A model generated the notes under the pieces. The model was not told where the DNA came from. It made no database searches and worked only from the letters and a program-made list of their open reading frames with translations. Below, piece after piece: positions 18,532 through 29,279 of a stretch of 64,000 bases of DNA (its first letter is position 1; each line of letters starts with the position of its first letter). The stretch spans positions 248,001 through 312,000 of the forward strand of contig NZ_LFLS01000001.1 in assembly GCF_001189915.1 (NCBI RefSeq), written 5' to 3'. A program made the position numbers and the translations under genes. This DNA is from Herbaspirillum autotrophicum (lineage in GTDB: Bacteria > Pseudomonadota > Gammaproteobacteria > Burkholderiales > Burkholderiaceae_D).

Positions 18532-19418
18532 TGGGCCGCCTGATTAGCACGGTTATTGCCGTCGTTGTCGCCTTGTGGCTGTTGTCGTCGACCATTTTCG
18601 TGGTTGACCAGCGGCAGTCGGCCATTGTTTTCGCCCTTGGTGAAGTCAAACAAGTCATTACCGAACCCGGTCTGCATTTCAAACTGCCGCCGCCGTTCCA
18701 GAATGTGATCTATCTCGACAAGCGTATCCAGACGCTGGATACCGCCGATGCCGACCGTTTCATCACGGCCGAGAAAAAGAACGTTCTGGTTGACTCCTTC
18801 GTCAAGTGGCGCATCGTCGATCCGCGTCTGTACTTCATCAGCTTTGGTGGTGATGACCGCCGGGCGCAGGATCGCATGGCGCAGATCGTCAAGGCTGCCC
18901 TCAACGAAGAAATCACCAAGCGCACCGTGCGTGAAGTGATCTCCGGCGAGCGCGGCAAGGTGATGGATGCGATTCAGCGCAAGGTGGCAGCAGAAGCCAA
19001 GCAGATTGGCGCTGAAATCATCGACGTGCGTCTGCGCCGGGTCGACTATGTCGATCAGATCAACAACTCGGTCTACGATCGCATGAAGTCGGAGCGGGCC
19101 CGTGTTGCCAATGAATTGCGTTCCACTGGTGCGGCCGAATCGGAAAAGATTCGTGCTGATGCCGATCGTCAACGTGTCGTGATTCTGGCGGATGCCTATC
19201 GCGATGCGGAAAAGATCCGCGGTGCCGGTGATGCCAAGGCATCCCAGGTGTATGCGCAGGCCTTTGGCCAAAATCAGGAATTTTACAAGTTCTACCGCAG
19301 CCTTGAGGCATACCGTGCCAGCTTCAAGAATCGTCATGACCTGCTGGTGGTGGATCCGAACTCCGAATTCTTCAAATATTTCAAAGGCGTGGGAACGGGT
19401 GCTGCTGCCAAGAAATAA
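18531..19418 (+). CDS. hflC: FtsH protease activity modulator HflC
   Basis: This 295-residue SPFH-domain partner of HflK has an N-terminal membrane anchor (about 4-24) followed by VDQRQSAIVFALGEVKQV and the conserved GERGKVMDAIQRKV region. With HflK it controls access of membrane substrates to FtsH. The gene is translationally coupled to hflK and followed by a terminator. Confidence 0.96.
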   Translation: MGRLISTVIAVVVALWLLSSTIFVVDQRQSAIVFALGEVKQVITEPGLHFKLPPPFQNVIYLDKRIQTLDTADADRFITAEKKNVLVDSFVKWRIVDPRLYFISFGGDDRRAQDRMAQIVKAALNEEITKRTVREVISGERGKVMDAIQRKVAAEAKQIGAEIIDVRLRRVDYVDQINNSVYDRMKSERARVANELRSTGAAESEKIRADADRQRVVILADAYRDAEKIRGAGDAKASQVYAQAFGQNQEFYKFYRSLEAYRASFKNRHDLLVVDPNSEFFKYFKGVGTGAAAKK

Positions 19419-19452
19419 AACGGCAATGTGAAGGCATAAAATTGCTGTAAGG

Positions 19453-19488
19453 ACAGATGCTGCTTGTTGAGGGCATCTGTTCGTTTTT
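19453..19488 (+). terminator. Probable intrinsic terminator after hflKC
   Basis: ACAGATGC (19453-19460) pairs with GCATCTGT (19473-19480) around a 12-base loop, followed by TCGTTTTT. It separates the hfq-hflX-hflK-hflC unit from hisZ. A 206-base gap surrounds it; I see no gene there. Confidence 0.65.
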
Positions 19489-19636
19489 GCTTCTCGAGTT
19501 TGCTTCTCGCGTTTTATTCTCAATATTTGTTTGAAAAAGTATCCCGATTTTCCGATAATGCAATCCGCTTGCTGAATAATCCGACGCTTGCGGACCGGTG
19601 CCGGTCCGAACCCATTTTTCCTGATTGATTCGCTTT

Positions 19637-20788
19637 ATGCCAAATTGGCTTCTTCCTGAAAACATCGCCGATGTCTTGCCGTCCGAAGCGCGCAAGATAG
19701 AAGAGTTGCGTCGCCGCGTGCTCGACAACTTCCGGCTGTACGGCTACGAAATGGTGATGCCGCCGCTGCTGGAGTATCTGGAGTCGCTGCTGACCGGCGC
19801 CGGTCAGGACATGGACCTGCGCACCTTCAAGCTGGTGGATCAGTTGTCCGGCCGCACGCTGGGCATCCGGGCCGACATGACCACGCAAGTGGCGCGTATC
19901 GATGCCCATCTGCTCAATCGCGACTCGGTAACCCGCCTGTGCTATGCCGGCAGCGTTCTGCATACCAAACCATCCGGTTTCCATGCCACGCGCGAACCGG
20001 TACAGATCGGTGCCGAAATCTACGGCCATGCCGGCCTTGAAGCCGATGCTGAGATTCAGGAACTGGCGCTGGCCTCGCTGGCGCTGGCCGGCATTACCCA
20101 GGTGCGTCTGGACTTGTGCCACGTTGGTGTCTTGCGCGCGCTGATTGCCAATGACGAACGCGCCGTCAAAGATGAAGCACAACTGTTCGGCTTGCTGGAA
20201 TCCAAGGATATCCCGGGCCTCAAGGAACTGACTGCAGATTACCAGCCGGCAACCCGTGCCGCCTTGCTGGCGTTGCCCGGCCTGTACGGCGATATCGACG
20301 TGCTGGACAAGGCGCGCAAGGTATTGCCGGTATTGCCAGGCATCACCGCGGCACTGGATGAATTGCAAGCGCTGGCGCAACAGGCCGGCGCTGCCAATGT
20401 CACGATCGATCTGGCCGACTTGCGCGGTTACCACTATCACAGCGGCGTCATGTTTGCGGCATACGTGCCCGGCCTGCCCAATGCGGTGGTGCGTGGTGGT
20501 CGCTACAACCATGTCGGTGAAGCATTTGGCCGGGCGCGACCGGCAACAGGTTTTTCCATGGATTTGCGTGAGTTGGCCCGGCTGATGCCGGGGGCGCAGC
20601 GCAAACCGGCTATCCTGGCACCGTGGGGCACTGCGGCCGGGCTCCGTGAGAAAATAGCGCAATTGCGCCAGGCCGGGGAAATCGTGATTCAAAGTTTCCC
20701 CGGACACGAGAACGACCAGGACGAGTTTGACTGCGATCGCGTAGTTGAACTGAATAATGGAAATTGGATTATCAAAAATTTAGGTTGA
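19637..20788 (+). CDS. hisZ: ATP phosphoribosyltransferase regulatory subunit HisZ
   Basis: HisZ is a paralogue of histidyl-tRNA synthetase that forms the regulatory subunit of the short-form HisG in histidine biosynthesis. The 383-residue protein starts [20 protein letters not shown] and keeps the class II fold ([48 protein letters not shown]). It lacks the anticodon-binding domain of true HisRS. The start at ATG 19637 is preferred over TTG 19625. It sits directly before purA, as in related bacteria. Confidence 0.95.
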   Translation: MPNWLLPENIADVLPSEARKIEELRRRVLDNFRLYGYEMVMPPLLEYLESLLTGAGQDMDLRTFKLVDQLSGRTLGIRADMTTQVARIDAHLLNRDSVTRLCYAGSVLHTKPSGFHATREPVQIGAEIYGHAGLEADAEIQELALASLALAGITQVRLDLCHVGVLRALIANDERAVKDEAQLFGLLESKDIPGLKELTADYQPATRAALLALPGLYGDIDVLDKARKVLPVLPGITAALDELQALAQQAGAANVTIDLADLRGYHYHSGVMFAAYVPGLPNAVVRGGRYNHVGEAFGRARPATGFSMDLRELARLMPGAQRKPAILAPWGTAAGLREKIAQLRQAGEIVIQSFPGHENDQDEFDCDRVVELNNGNWIIKNLG

Positions 20789-22105
<1,317 letters not shown>

Positions 22106-22127
22106 TTCCGTTTGCGCTGAAAACAAG

Positions 22128-22667
22128 ATGAAAACATCCGACGATAAAGACCTGTGGGTCTCCTGGGACCAATACAACCGCAGTATCGAAAAACTGGCCT
22201 TGAAAGTGTTCGAGTCCGGCTGGCAGTTTGATCAGGTCTTGTGCCTGGCGCGTGGCGGTTTGCGCCCGGGCGACGTGTTTTCACGTATCTTCGATGTACC
22301 GCTGGCGATTCTGTCGACCAGCTCCTATCGCGAAGCCGCCGGCACCATTCGCAGCAGCCTGGATATCGCCAAGTACATCACCATCACCAAAGGCTCGTTG
22401 TCGGGCCGGGTGTTGCTGGTGGATGATCTGGTGGATTCCGGGGTCACTTTGCAAAAGGTGCAGGTACATCTGAAAGAACATTACCCGGCCGTGACCGAAA
22501 TCAAATCGGCAGTGCTGTGGTGGAAAGCATGTTCGATTGTCGAGCCGGATTATCATCTGGAATATCTGGCGACCAATCCTTGGATTCATCAGCCGTTTGA
22601 AGACTACGACGGTCTGGGTCCGCATCAGTTGGCAGCATGGATCAAGAAGGGTGAGAACCAGTCCTGA
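22128..22667 (+). CDS. Purine-type phosphoribosyltransferase (COG2236-like)
   Basis: This 179-residue PRTase-fold protein has the PRPP-binding motif VLLVDDLVDSGVTL around residue 100. The conserved LARGGLRPGDVF segment lies near residue 42 and WWKACSIVEPDYHLEYL later. This resembles the COG2236 xanthine/guanine/hypoxanthine-type PRTases. Substrate cannot be fixed from sequence. It lies 22 bases after purA and ends at a strong terminator, so it is probably co-transcribed with purA and acts in purine salvage. Confidence 0.88.
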   Translation: MKTSDDKDLWVSWDQYNRSIEKLALKVFESGWQFDQVLCLARGGLRPGDVFSRIFDVPLAILSTSSYREAAGTIRSSLDIAKYITITKGSLSGRVLLVDDLVDSGVTLQKVQVHLKEHYPAVTEIKSAVLWWKACSIVEPDYHLEYLATNPWIHQPFEDYDGLGPHQLAAWIKKGENQS

Positions 22668-22691
22668 TGCTGTTGCGGCGAATGCCGGATG

Positions 22692-22722
22692 AAAAAACGC
22701 TCGCGGATGCGAGCGTTTTTTT
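22692..22722. terminator. Strong bidirectional intrinsic terminator
   Basis: An A-run followed by ACGCTCGC, loop GGAT, GCGAGCGT and a T-run. The symmetric A and T tracts suit both the purA/PRTase unit and the convergent acetyltransferase gene. Confidence 0.9.
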
Positions 22723-22790
22723 ATGGACGTGGCAATTGTCTTTCGCATGCCTGGAGCCGCATTGATTCGCGTAGTTATCTGCCCACTTGT

Positions 22791-22814
22791 CCGCGCATTT
22801 ATCCGCGCATTTAT
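22791..22814. repeat. 12-bp tandem repeat at the 3' end of the acetyltransferase gene
   Basis: Two perfect copies of CCGCGCATTTAT (22791-22802 and 22803-22814) are followed by a partial third. The second copy overlaps the acetyltransferase stop codon, so slippage could change the protein end or the 3' UTR. Confidence 0.6.
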
Positions 22815-23311
22815 CCGATAAAAGACAACACCGCATAATCAAATCCGTTGAAGTGGAATCCTGCCACTTCCTGCATGCCCATGCGTGCATGCGCACGCAT
22901 TGAAGGCTGGTTGTCGCGTCGGATGAACAGGATGCCTTCGCGTCCCGGTTGCAGGCGTCGCAATTCGGCGCACATCAGTTGCGCCAGCCCTTGGCCGCGT
23001 TCTTCCTGTGCCACGCAAACCGGTCCGTAGACATACGCGGCAGCGCTGCCGGCATAGGCCGCAAACATGGCTTGCACAATCGGTATGTCGATATTGGTCT
23101 GGCGCGTGGCGGTCATCAGAAAGCCGCTCACGCGCTGATCGCGACGCGCCACGATCAGCGGCATGTCGCGCATCATCGTCGCCACCCGGTCGCGCGGCAT
23201 TTCCGCTGCGAGCGCGCCGCCGCGTGCGATTTGATTGGCTGCCTGCAAGGCGATGATGTCGTCGAGATCGGCGTCGTTTGCCGGGCTGATGTGGAGTTGC
23301 CGGTCGCTCAT
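22811..23311 (-). CDS. GNAT-family N-acetyltransferase
   Basis: This 166-residue acetyltransferase has the acetyl-CoA binding motif A region VYGPVCVAQEERGQGLAQLMCAEL, with Q/RxxGxG/A as EERGQGLA. Motif B is in SMRAHARMGMQEVAGFHFNGFDY. The start is taken at ATG 23311 with AGGA seven bases upstream; an ATG at 23332 is in frame but lacks this support. Substrate unknown. It lies on the minus strand beside the Crp/Fnr gene, which is transcribed toward it with about 60 bases between, so they may share a transcript. Confidence 0.85.
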   Translation of the reverse strand: MSDRQLHISPANDADLDDIIALQAANQIARGGALAAEMPRDRVATMMRDMPLIVARRDQRVSGFLMTATRQTNIDIPIVQAMFAAYAGSAAAYVYGPVCVAQEERGQGLAQLMCAELRRLQPGREGILFIRRDNQPSMRAHARMGMQEVAGFHFNGFDYAVLSFIG

Positions 23312-23371
23312 GATGGTGTCCTGGATGCGCACAGGGCGGCAGCGCTTGGGCAGCAGGAAGCTGCCATCCGG

Positions 23372-24049
23372 TCAGGGAAACTGGCGCAAGCCATCGAGAT
23401 CGAGAATCGTGATGCTGCCGTAATCGACTTTCAGCAAGCCGGCCTTTTCCAATACTTGCAACGCCTGATTGGCACGCTGGCGTGAAGCGCCGGACAGGTT
23501 GCCGACTTCTTCCTGCGAAATCTGCAATTCGCGACCGATGCCGGGATTCAGATATGGATTGAACAAGGCCGCCAGGCAACGCGCCACGCGCGCATCCGGT
23601 TCCAGCATACGGTCATATTCCACCAGCGAGATAAACAGCGCCAGCCGCTCGTTGAGCTGGGTCACCAGGAAACGGTTGAACGGAATGCTATTATCGAGCA
23701 GCCACAGATAGGTGGCTTTCGGCATGTACAGCAATTCGCTGTCGCGCAAGGCGATGACGTCGTATTTGCGCGGCTCATCCTTGAGCAGCGAGCCTTCACC
23801 GAGCCAGCCGCCGCTGGCCATGCCGGCGAAGGAAACCGTCTTGCCTTCGGGCGAGACGCTGCTCATCTTCAGCAAACCTTCATGCACACCGATCCAGTGC
23901 GTCACGGCATCGCCCTTGCGACAGACCAGCGAGCCCGCCGGGGTACGACGGCTGAATACCTCGGCCTCCACGCGTGTCAGTTGTTCAACACTCAAGGCGC
24001 TGGCCCAGATGGTCTTGGCCAGCATGTCTTTAATCGAAGTGGTGGTCAT
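23372..24049 (-). CDS. Crp/Fnr-family transcriptional regulator
   Basis: The 225-residue protein has an N-terminal cyclic-nucleotide-binding-like beta-barrel (residues ~10-130, FAGMASGGWLGEGSLL) and a C-terminal winged helix (ELQISQEEVGNLSGASRQRANQALQVLEKAGLLKVDYGSITILDL). There is no N-terminal cysteine cluster, so it is not an oxygen-sensing FNR. Several cAMP-contact residues of CRP are also not evident; the effector is unknown. It diverges from the acyl-CoA ligase/ABC cluster, making that cluster a candidate target. The 237-base gap (24050-24286) contains a TTGACA at 24216-24221, but I find no convincing matching -10. Confidence 0.9.
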   Translation of the reverse strand: MTTTSIKDMLAKTIWASALSVEQLTRVEAEVFSRRTPAGSLVCRKGDAVTHWIGVHEGLLKMSSVSPEGKTVSFAGMASGGWLGEGSLLKDEPRKYDVIALRDSELLYMPKATYLWLLDNSIPFNRFLVTQLNERLALFISLVEYDRMLEPDARVARCLAALFNPYLNPGIGRELQISQEEVGNLSGASRQRANQALQVLEKAGLLKVDYGSITILDLDGLRQFP

Positions 24050-24286
24050 TTATGATGCGTTGCAATATCAAAAGTTGGGCTAATTTCGGCAATTGTCTGC
24101 GGGATGACAACCCGGCATGAAAACACACACTACTATCATCGCATAAAAGCAGCGAATAACTCGAATGCTTGCGAGTGACAGTAAGTACAACGTAAGCATG
24201 TCGGTTCAGACTGACTTGACACTGACATATACCGAATGAGGTGCGGCATAGCTGCTGTGCATCATTCACATAAAAAAGGTGGGACG

Positions 24287-26248
24287 ATGGTGGAGACAAC
24301 ACAACGTCCAGGAGCGGAGACTTTTCCCCGGCTGCTCCTGAAGCATGCACAGACACGCCCGCAGCATCCGGCGTTTCGTGAAAAAGATCTTGGCATCTGG
24401 CAGACCACGACCTGGGCTGAAGTGGGTGCCGAAGTCAGGGCCTTTGCCTGTGGTCTGGCCGCGCTCGGTTTCAAGCGCGGCATGAGTCTGGCGATCATCG
24501 GCAACAATTGTCCGCGTCTGTATTGGGCAATGTCGGCCGCCCAATGTCTGGGTGGCATGCCGGTGCCGCTGTATCAGGATGCGCCGGCCGCCGACATGGC
24601 CTATGTGCTCAATGATTCGGAAATCGACTTCGTGGTCGTGGAAGATCAGGAGCAGGTCGACAAGGTCTTCGAAATCAAGCAAAGTTTGCCGCGCATCACG
24701 CATGTCATCTTCGATGACGAGCGCGGCATGCGCAATTACCACCAAGAGGAATTGACGGCATTTGCCAAAGTGCAGGAAATCGGCCGCGCCTTCGATCAGG
24801 CCAATCCGGATTTCTTCATGAGTGAAGTCAATGCCGCCGATGCCGACGACATCGCCATCATTCTGTACACCTCGGGCACCACCGGCAAACCGAAAGGGGT
24901 CTGTCATTCGCACGCAGCGATGATCGCTACCGCCCGCACGCTGGTGGAATTCGATCAGTTGAATGAACATGACGACGTGCTCTGTTATCTGCCGCTGGCC
25001 TGGGTCGGCGACTTTCTGTACTCGTTCGCACAGTCGCATGTGGCCGGCTTCTGTCTCAACTGTCCGGAATCGCCGAACACCGTCATGAGCGATTTGCGCG
25101 AGATCGGTCCGACTTACTATTTCGCGCCGCCGCGCATCTATGAAAACATTCTGACCCAAGTCATGATCCGCATTGAAGATGCCGGCTGGATCAAGCGCAA
25201 ACTGTTTCACGGTTTCATGGGCATTGCGCGCCGGGTCGGCATGCGCATTCTGGATAAACGGCCCGACGTGTCGCTGACGGACCGTCTGCTGTACGCGCTC
25301 GGCGATCTGGTGATTTACGGCCCGCTCAAGAATGTGCTCGGCATGTCGCGGATTCGTGTCGCTTATACCGGCGGTGAAGCAATCGGTCCTGATCTGTTCG
25401 ATTTCTATCGTTCCCTGGGCATCAACCTCAAACAGTTGTATGGCATGACCGAAACTTGCGTGACGGTGTGCATGCAGCCGTCAGGCGACGTCAAGCTCGA
25501 CACCGTCGGCCGGCCGATGAAGGGGGTGGAAATTCATATCGATACCAACGGCGAAGTGCTGGTGCGTTCACCGGGCTTGATGAAGTCGTATTTCAAGCGC
25601 CCTGATGCCACGGCCGAAGCAATCGATGTCAACGGTTACTTCCATACCGGCGATGCAGGATTTTTCGATCATGACGGTCACCTGAAAATCATTGACCGCG
25701 CCAAGGATGTCGGCAAGATGGCCAGCGGCGACATGTTCGCACCGAAGTACATCGAAAACAAACTCAAGTTCTTCCCGTTCATCAAGGAAGCGGTGGCCTT
25801 CGGCGATCAGCGCGAGCAGTGCACCGCCTTCGTCAATATCGACATGGATGCGGTCGGCAACTGGGCCGAGCGCCGGCATCTGGCATACAGCGGCTACAGC
25901 GATCTGGCGGCGCATCAAAGTGTCTACGGCCTGATCGCCGACTGTGTGGAAAAGGTCAATGCCGATCTGGCGCAGGATCCGCTGCTGGCCGGTTCGCAGA
26001 TTCATCGCTTTCTGATCCTGCACAAGGAACTCGATCCCGATGACGACGAACTGACCCGCACCCGCAAGGTACGGCGCGGTTTCATCGCCGAGAAATACGG
26101 GGTGCTGATCGACGCCTTGTATAGCGGCAAGCAATCGCAATACATCGAGACCCAGGTCAAGTTTGAAGATGGACGGCAAGGCATGATTGCCGCCGATTTG
26201 AAGATCAGCGATGTCAAGACTTTCGCTTCACTCACCAAAGCGGCATAG
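24287..26248 (+). CDS. AMP-dependent acyl-CoA synthetase (long-chain-fatty-acid--CoA ligase type)
   Basis: This 653-residue adenylating enzyme activates a carboxylic acid to its CoA thioester through an acyl-AMP. The P-loop-like motif YTSGTTGKPKG, the YGMTETC segment, and the hinge region GDAGFFDHDGHLKIIDRAKD are present. It resembles the FadD/FAA1-like group often found beside LIV-type ABC transporters in betaproteobacteria. The start at ATG 24287 follows AGGTGGG; ATG 24236 upstream is also in frame. Seven bases separate it from the livG-type gene, so it heads the operon. The substrate is unknown; an imported fatty or aromatic acid is a reasonable guess. Confidence 0.9.
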   Translation: MVETTQRPGAETFPRLLLKHAQTRPQHPAFREKDLGIWQTTTWAEVGAEVRAFACGLAALGFKRGMSLAIIGNNCPRLYWAMSAAQCLGGMPVPLYQDAPAADMAYVLNDSEIDFVVVEDQEQVDKVFEIKQSLPRITHVIFDDERGMRNYHQEELTAFAKVQEIGRAFDQANPDFFMSEVNAADADDIAIILYTSGTTGKPKGVCHSHAAMIATARTLVEFDQLNEHDDVLCYLPLAWVGDFLYSFAQSHVAGFCLNCPESPNTVMSDLREIGPTYYFAPPRIYENILTQVMIRIEDAGWIKRKLFHGFMGIARRVGMRILDKRPDVSLTDRLLYALGDLVIYGPLKNVLGMSRIRVAYTGGEAIGPDLFDFYRSLGINLKQLYGMTETCVTVCMQPSGDVKLDTVGRPMKGVEIHIDTNGEVLVRSPGLMKSYFKRPDATAEAIDVNGYFHTGDAGFFDHDGHLKIIDRAKDVGKMASGDMFAPKYIENKLKFFPFIKEAVAFGDQREQCTAFVNIDMDAVGNWAERRHLAYSGYSDLAAHQSVYGLIADCVEKVNADLAQDPLLAGSQIHRFLILHKELDPDDDELTRTRKVRRGFIAEKYGVLIDALYSGKQSQYIETQVKFEDGRQGMIAADLKISDVKTFASLTKAA

Positions 26249-26254
26249 GCCTGC

Positions 26255-27127
26255 ATGAGCCCGACCATGAAAAGACACCTAACGGAAGAAGTGCTGCCGC
26301 CGGCAACCGCATCGCACGACGAGCAGGGTACGACCCTCTCGGAGAGCGGCCGCAAGATCGGTGGCGTGATTCTGGATCTGCAAAACATTTCGCTCTCGTT
26401 CGGCGGCGTCAAAGCATTGACCGATATTTCGTTCAATGTCCGCAAACACGAGATTCGCGCCATCATCGGCCCCAATGGCGCCGGCAAGAGTTCGATGATC
26501 AATGTCATCAATGGCGTCTACCACCCGCAAAAAGGCAATATCGTCTTTCACGGCGAGCAGCGTCAAAGCATGCAGCCCAGCAAGGTGGCGCGGCAGGGCA
26601 TCGCCCGCACGTTTCAGAATATCGCGTTGTTCAAAGGCATGACCGTGCTCGACAACATCATGACCGGGCGCAACACCAAGATGCGCAGCGGCTTGCTGGC
26701 CAATGCGCTGTGGTGGGGCAAGGCGCGCAACGAAGAAATGGAACATCGCAAGAAGGTGGAAGAAGTGATCGACTTTCTGGAAATCCAGCATATCCGCAAG
26801 ACCCCGGTCGGCCGCTTGCCTTACGGTTTGCAAAAGCGCGTCGAACTGGCCCGGGCGCTGGCGGCGGAACCCAACATGTTGTTGCTGGATGAGCCGATGG
26901 CCGGCATGAACGTCGAAGAAAAACAAGACATGTGCCGTTTCATTCTGGACGTCAATGACCAGTTCGGTACCACCATCGTGTTGATCGAACATGACATGGG
27001 AGTGGTGATGGATATTTCGGATCGCGTCGTGGTGCTCGATTACGGCAAGAAGATCGGCGACGGTACCCCGGATGAAGTCATGAGTAATCCGGAGGTCATC
27101 AAGGCCTACCTCGGCACATCCCACTAA
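26255..27127 (+). CDS. LIV-type ABC transporter ATP-binding protein (LivG-like)
   Basis: This 290-residue ATPase of the hydrophobic amino-acid transporter (HAAT) family has Walker A GPNGAGKSS, a degenerate signature region GLQKRVELARALA, Walker B MLLLDEPMAGMN, and the His-switch segment IEHDMG. It carries an N-terminal extension of about 45 residues before the ABC domain. The start could be ATG 26255 or 26267. It energises import together with the other ATPase of this cluster (30699-31502). Confidence 0.92.
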   Translation: MSPTMKRHLTEEVLPPATASHDEQGTTLSESGRKIGGVILDLQNISLSFGGVKALTDISFNVRKHEIRAIIGPNGAGKSSMINVINGVYHPQKGNIVFHGEQRQSMQPSKVARQGIARTFQNIALFKGMTVLDNIMTGRNTKMRSGLLANALWWGKARNEEMEHRKKVEEVIDFLEIQHIRKTPVGRLPYGLQKRVELARALAAEPNMLLLDEPMAGMNVEEKQDMCRFILDVNDQFGTTIVLIEHDMGVVMDISDRVVVLDYGKKIGDGTPDEVMSNPEVIKAYLGTSH

Positions 27128-27139
27128 TCGGAGACGGTA

Positions 27140-28054
27140 ATGCAATTTTTCTTTGAAGTACTGATTAGCGGCTTGTTGTCGGGCCTGATGTATTCGCTGG
27201 TGGCGCTGGGTTTCGTATTGATCTACAAAGCCTCGGGCGTATTCAACTTTGCGCAGGGGGCGATGGTCTACTTCGCCGCGCTGGCGGTGGTCGGCCTGAT
27301 GGACAAGGGCATGCCGATGTGGGCTGCCATCATCGGCGCGTTCGTGGTGATGATTCTGGTGGGGCTGGCGACCGAACGTTTCGTGTTGCGCAAGCTGGTC
27401 AACCAGCCGCCGATCACGCTGTTCATGGCCACCATCGGTCTGGCGTTTTTCCTGGAAGGTCTGGGACCGTTGCTGTTCGGCAGTGAAGTGCGCGCGATTG
27501 ATCTGGGCATCGTCGATGAACCGATCATGGGCATCATGGACGCCATCGGTATCGGCATTTCCAAATTCGACATCTTCGCTTCCGGCATGGTGATCGGACT
27601 GGTGGCGCTGCTGGCACTGTTTTTCCAAAAGACCAAAGTGGGCCGTGCACTGCGCGCGGTGGCCGACGACCATCAGGCGGCGCTGTCGCTGGGTATTCCG
27701 TTGCAACATATCTGGGCCATCGTCTGGGGCGTGGCCGGGTTCGTGGCACTGGTGGCCGGCTTGCTGTGGGGTTCCCGTAACGGCGTCCAGTTTGCGCTCA
27801 CGATGACCGCACTCAAGGCTTTGCCGGTGCTGATCCTTGGTGGCTTTACGTCGATCCCGGGGGCGATTGTCGGTGGCCTGATCATCGGCGCCTCGGAAAA
27901 GCTGGCGGAAATTTATATTCCACCGGTCATGCAGGATATGTTCGGCGGCAATTTCGGCGGCATCGAGGGCTGGTTCCCGTATGTGTTCGCATTGCTGTTC
28001 TTGCTGGTACGACCCGAAGGTTTGTTTGGCGAACGCCATATTGACCGCGTTTGA
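27140..28054 (+). CDS. LIV-type ABC transporter permease (LivH-like)
   Basis: The 304-residue inner-membrane protein has about eight hydrophobic helices, beginning FFFEVLISGLLSGLMYSLVALGFVLIYKASGVFNFAQG. That opening is the family signature of LivH permeases. GGAGACGG precedes the ATG. It forms the membrane channel with the LivM-type protein encoded next. Confidence 0.94.
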   Translation: MQFFFEVLISGLLSGLMYSLVALGFVLIYKASGVFNFAQGAMVYFAALAVVGLMDKGMPMWAAIIGAFVVMILVGLATERFVLRKLVNQPPITLFMATIGLAFFLEGLGPLLFGSEVRAIDLGIVDEPIMGIMDAIGIGISKFDIFASGMVIGLVALLALFFQKTKVGRALRAVADDHQAALSLGIPLQHIWAIVWGVAGFVALVAGLLWGSRNGVQFALTMTALKALPVLILGGFTSIPGAIVGGLIIGASEKLAEIYIPPVMQDMFGGNFGGIEGWFPYVFALLFLLVRPEGLFGERHIDRV

Positions 28055-28112
28055 ATCCCGGCTGGTGTGATTCGTCGTTACCACTACCCGCAATTTCGCT
28101 TGGAGAAACACT

Positions 28113-29189
28113 ATGTTTTATCGTGAGGCCGGACAGTTCAAAACCTCGTATGTGGCGGACAGCCAGATTTTCCCGATCCGCCAGGATCGCATCGGCATGG
28201 TCTTGCTGCTGGCAGTGGCATTCGTCATCATTCCGCTGACTGGCAGTGAGTACTGGTTTTCGGCGATTCTGATTCCGTTCCTGGTGTTCGCACTGGCAGC
28301 GCTTGGCCTGAATATCCTGACCGGCTATGCCGGCCAGTTATCGCTGGGTTCGGCGGCCTTCATGGCGGTCGGTGCTTATGCTGCGTATAACTTTCAGTTG
28401 CGCATCGAAGGCATTCCGATCCTGTTGTCGTTCATTCTGGCCGGTTGCTGTGCGGCAGCGGTGGGAGTCCTGTTCGGGTTGCCGTCGTTGCGCATCAAAG
28501 GCTTCTATCTGGCGGTGGCAACGCTGGCGGCGCAATTTTTCGTGGTGTGGGCGCTGACCAAGTTTTCCTGGTTTTCGAATGACAGTTCATCGGGGGTGAT
28601 CAGCACGCAAAAGATCGACTTCTTCGGCATCGCGATCAATACGCCGGTGAAGAAATATCTGTTTGTGCTGGGCATCGTATGCGTGATGGCGATGCTGGCC
28701 AAGAATCTGGTGCGTTCGTCGACCGGACGCGCCTGGATGGCGGTACGTGACATGGACGTGGCGGCCGAGGTGATCGGCATCCAGCTCATGAAAACCAAGC
28801 TGCTGGCCTTTGCCGTCAGCTCGTTCTTCTGCGGCGTGGCCGGCGCCTTGTATGCATTCTGTTATCTCGGGTCGGTGGAGCCGGACGGTTTCTCGCTGGA
28901 TCTGTCGTTCAAGATTCTGTTCATGATCATCATTGGCGGCGTCGGCAGCATTCTTGGGGCTTTCCTCGGTTCGGCGTTCATCTTGCTGTTGCCGATTTTT
29001 CTCGATAACGTATTGCCGCCGCTGGCGTCCTTTTTCCATCTGCCATTCACCAACGCCACCGTGTCGCATATCCAGTTGATGGTGTTCGGCGGCCTGATCA
29101 TTTTCTTCCTGATTGTCGAACCGCACGGGCTGGCCCGTCTGTGGCAGATTACCAAGGAAAAGTTGCGCCTGTGGCCGTTCCCGCATTGA
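28113..29189 (+). CDS. LIV-type ABC transporter permease (LivM-like)
   Basis: The 358-residue permease has about ten hydrophobic segments. The conserved LivM sequence FALAALGLNILTGYAGQLSLG lies near residue 55, and the cytoplasmic loop GRAWMAVRDMDVAAEVIGI follows. The start is supported by TTGGAG. It pairs with the LivH-like protein upstream. Confidence 0.94.
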   Translation: MFYREAGQFKTSYVADSQIFPIRQDRIGMVLLLAVAFVIIPLTGSEYWFSAILIPFLVFALAALGLNILTGYAGQLSLGSAAFMAVGAYAAYNFQLRIEGIPILLSFILAGCCAAAVGVLFGLPSLRIKGFYLAVATLAAQFFVVWALTKFSWFSNDSSSGVISTQKIDFFGIAINTPVKKYLFVLGIVCVMAMLAKNLVRSSTGRAWMAVRDMDVAAEVIGIQLMKTKLLAFAVSSFFCGVAGALYAFCYLGSVEPDGFSLDLSFKILFMIIIGGVGSILGAFLGSAFILLLPIFLDNVLPPLASFFHLPFTNATVSHIQLMVFGGLIIFFLIVEPHGLARLWQITKEKLRLWPFPH

Positions 29190-29279
29190 TACCGGATTCA
29201 TGTTGTAGATCGCTGGCTGTAAAGACGATGCCCACCCATGACAGGTAGGCACAAGTAAAACCATAAAGGAGACAAGATC

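Noticed and set aside
22642-22896. Minus-strand ORF with ADKCADKWAD-type repeats
   Set aside because: It is created by the 12-bp tandem repeat, runs through the terminator, and overlaps the acetyltransferase gene.
24216-24221. TTGACA as a -35 box for the acyl-CoA ligase operon
   Set aside because: No acceptable -10 hexamer at 16-18 bases downstream.
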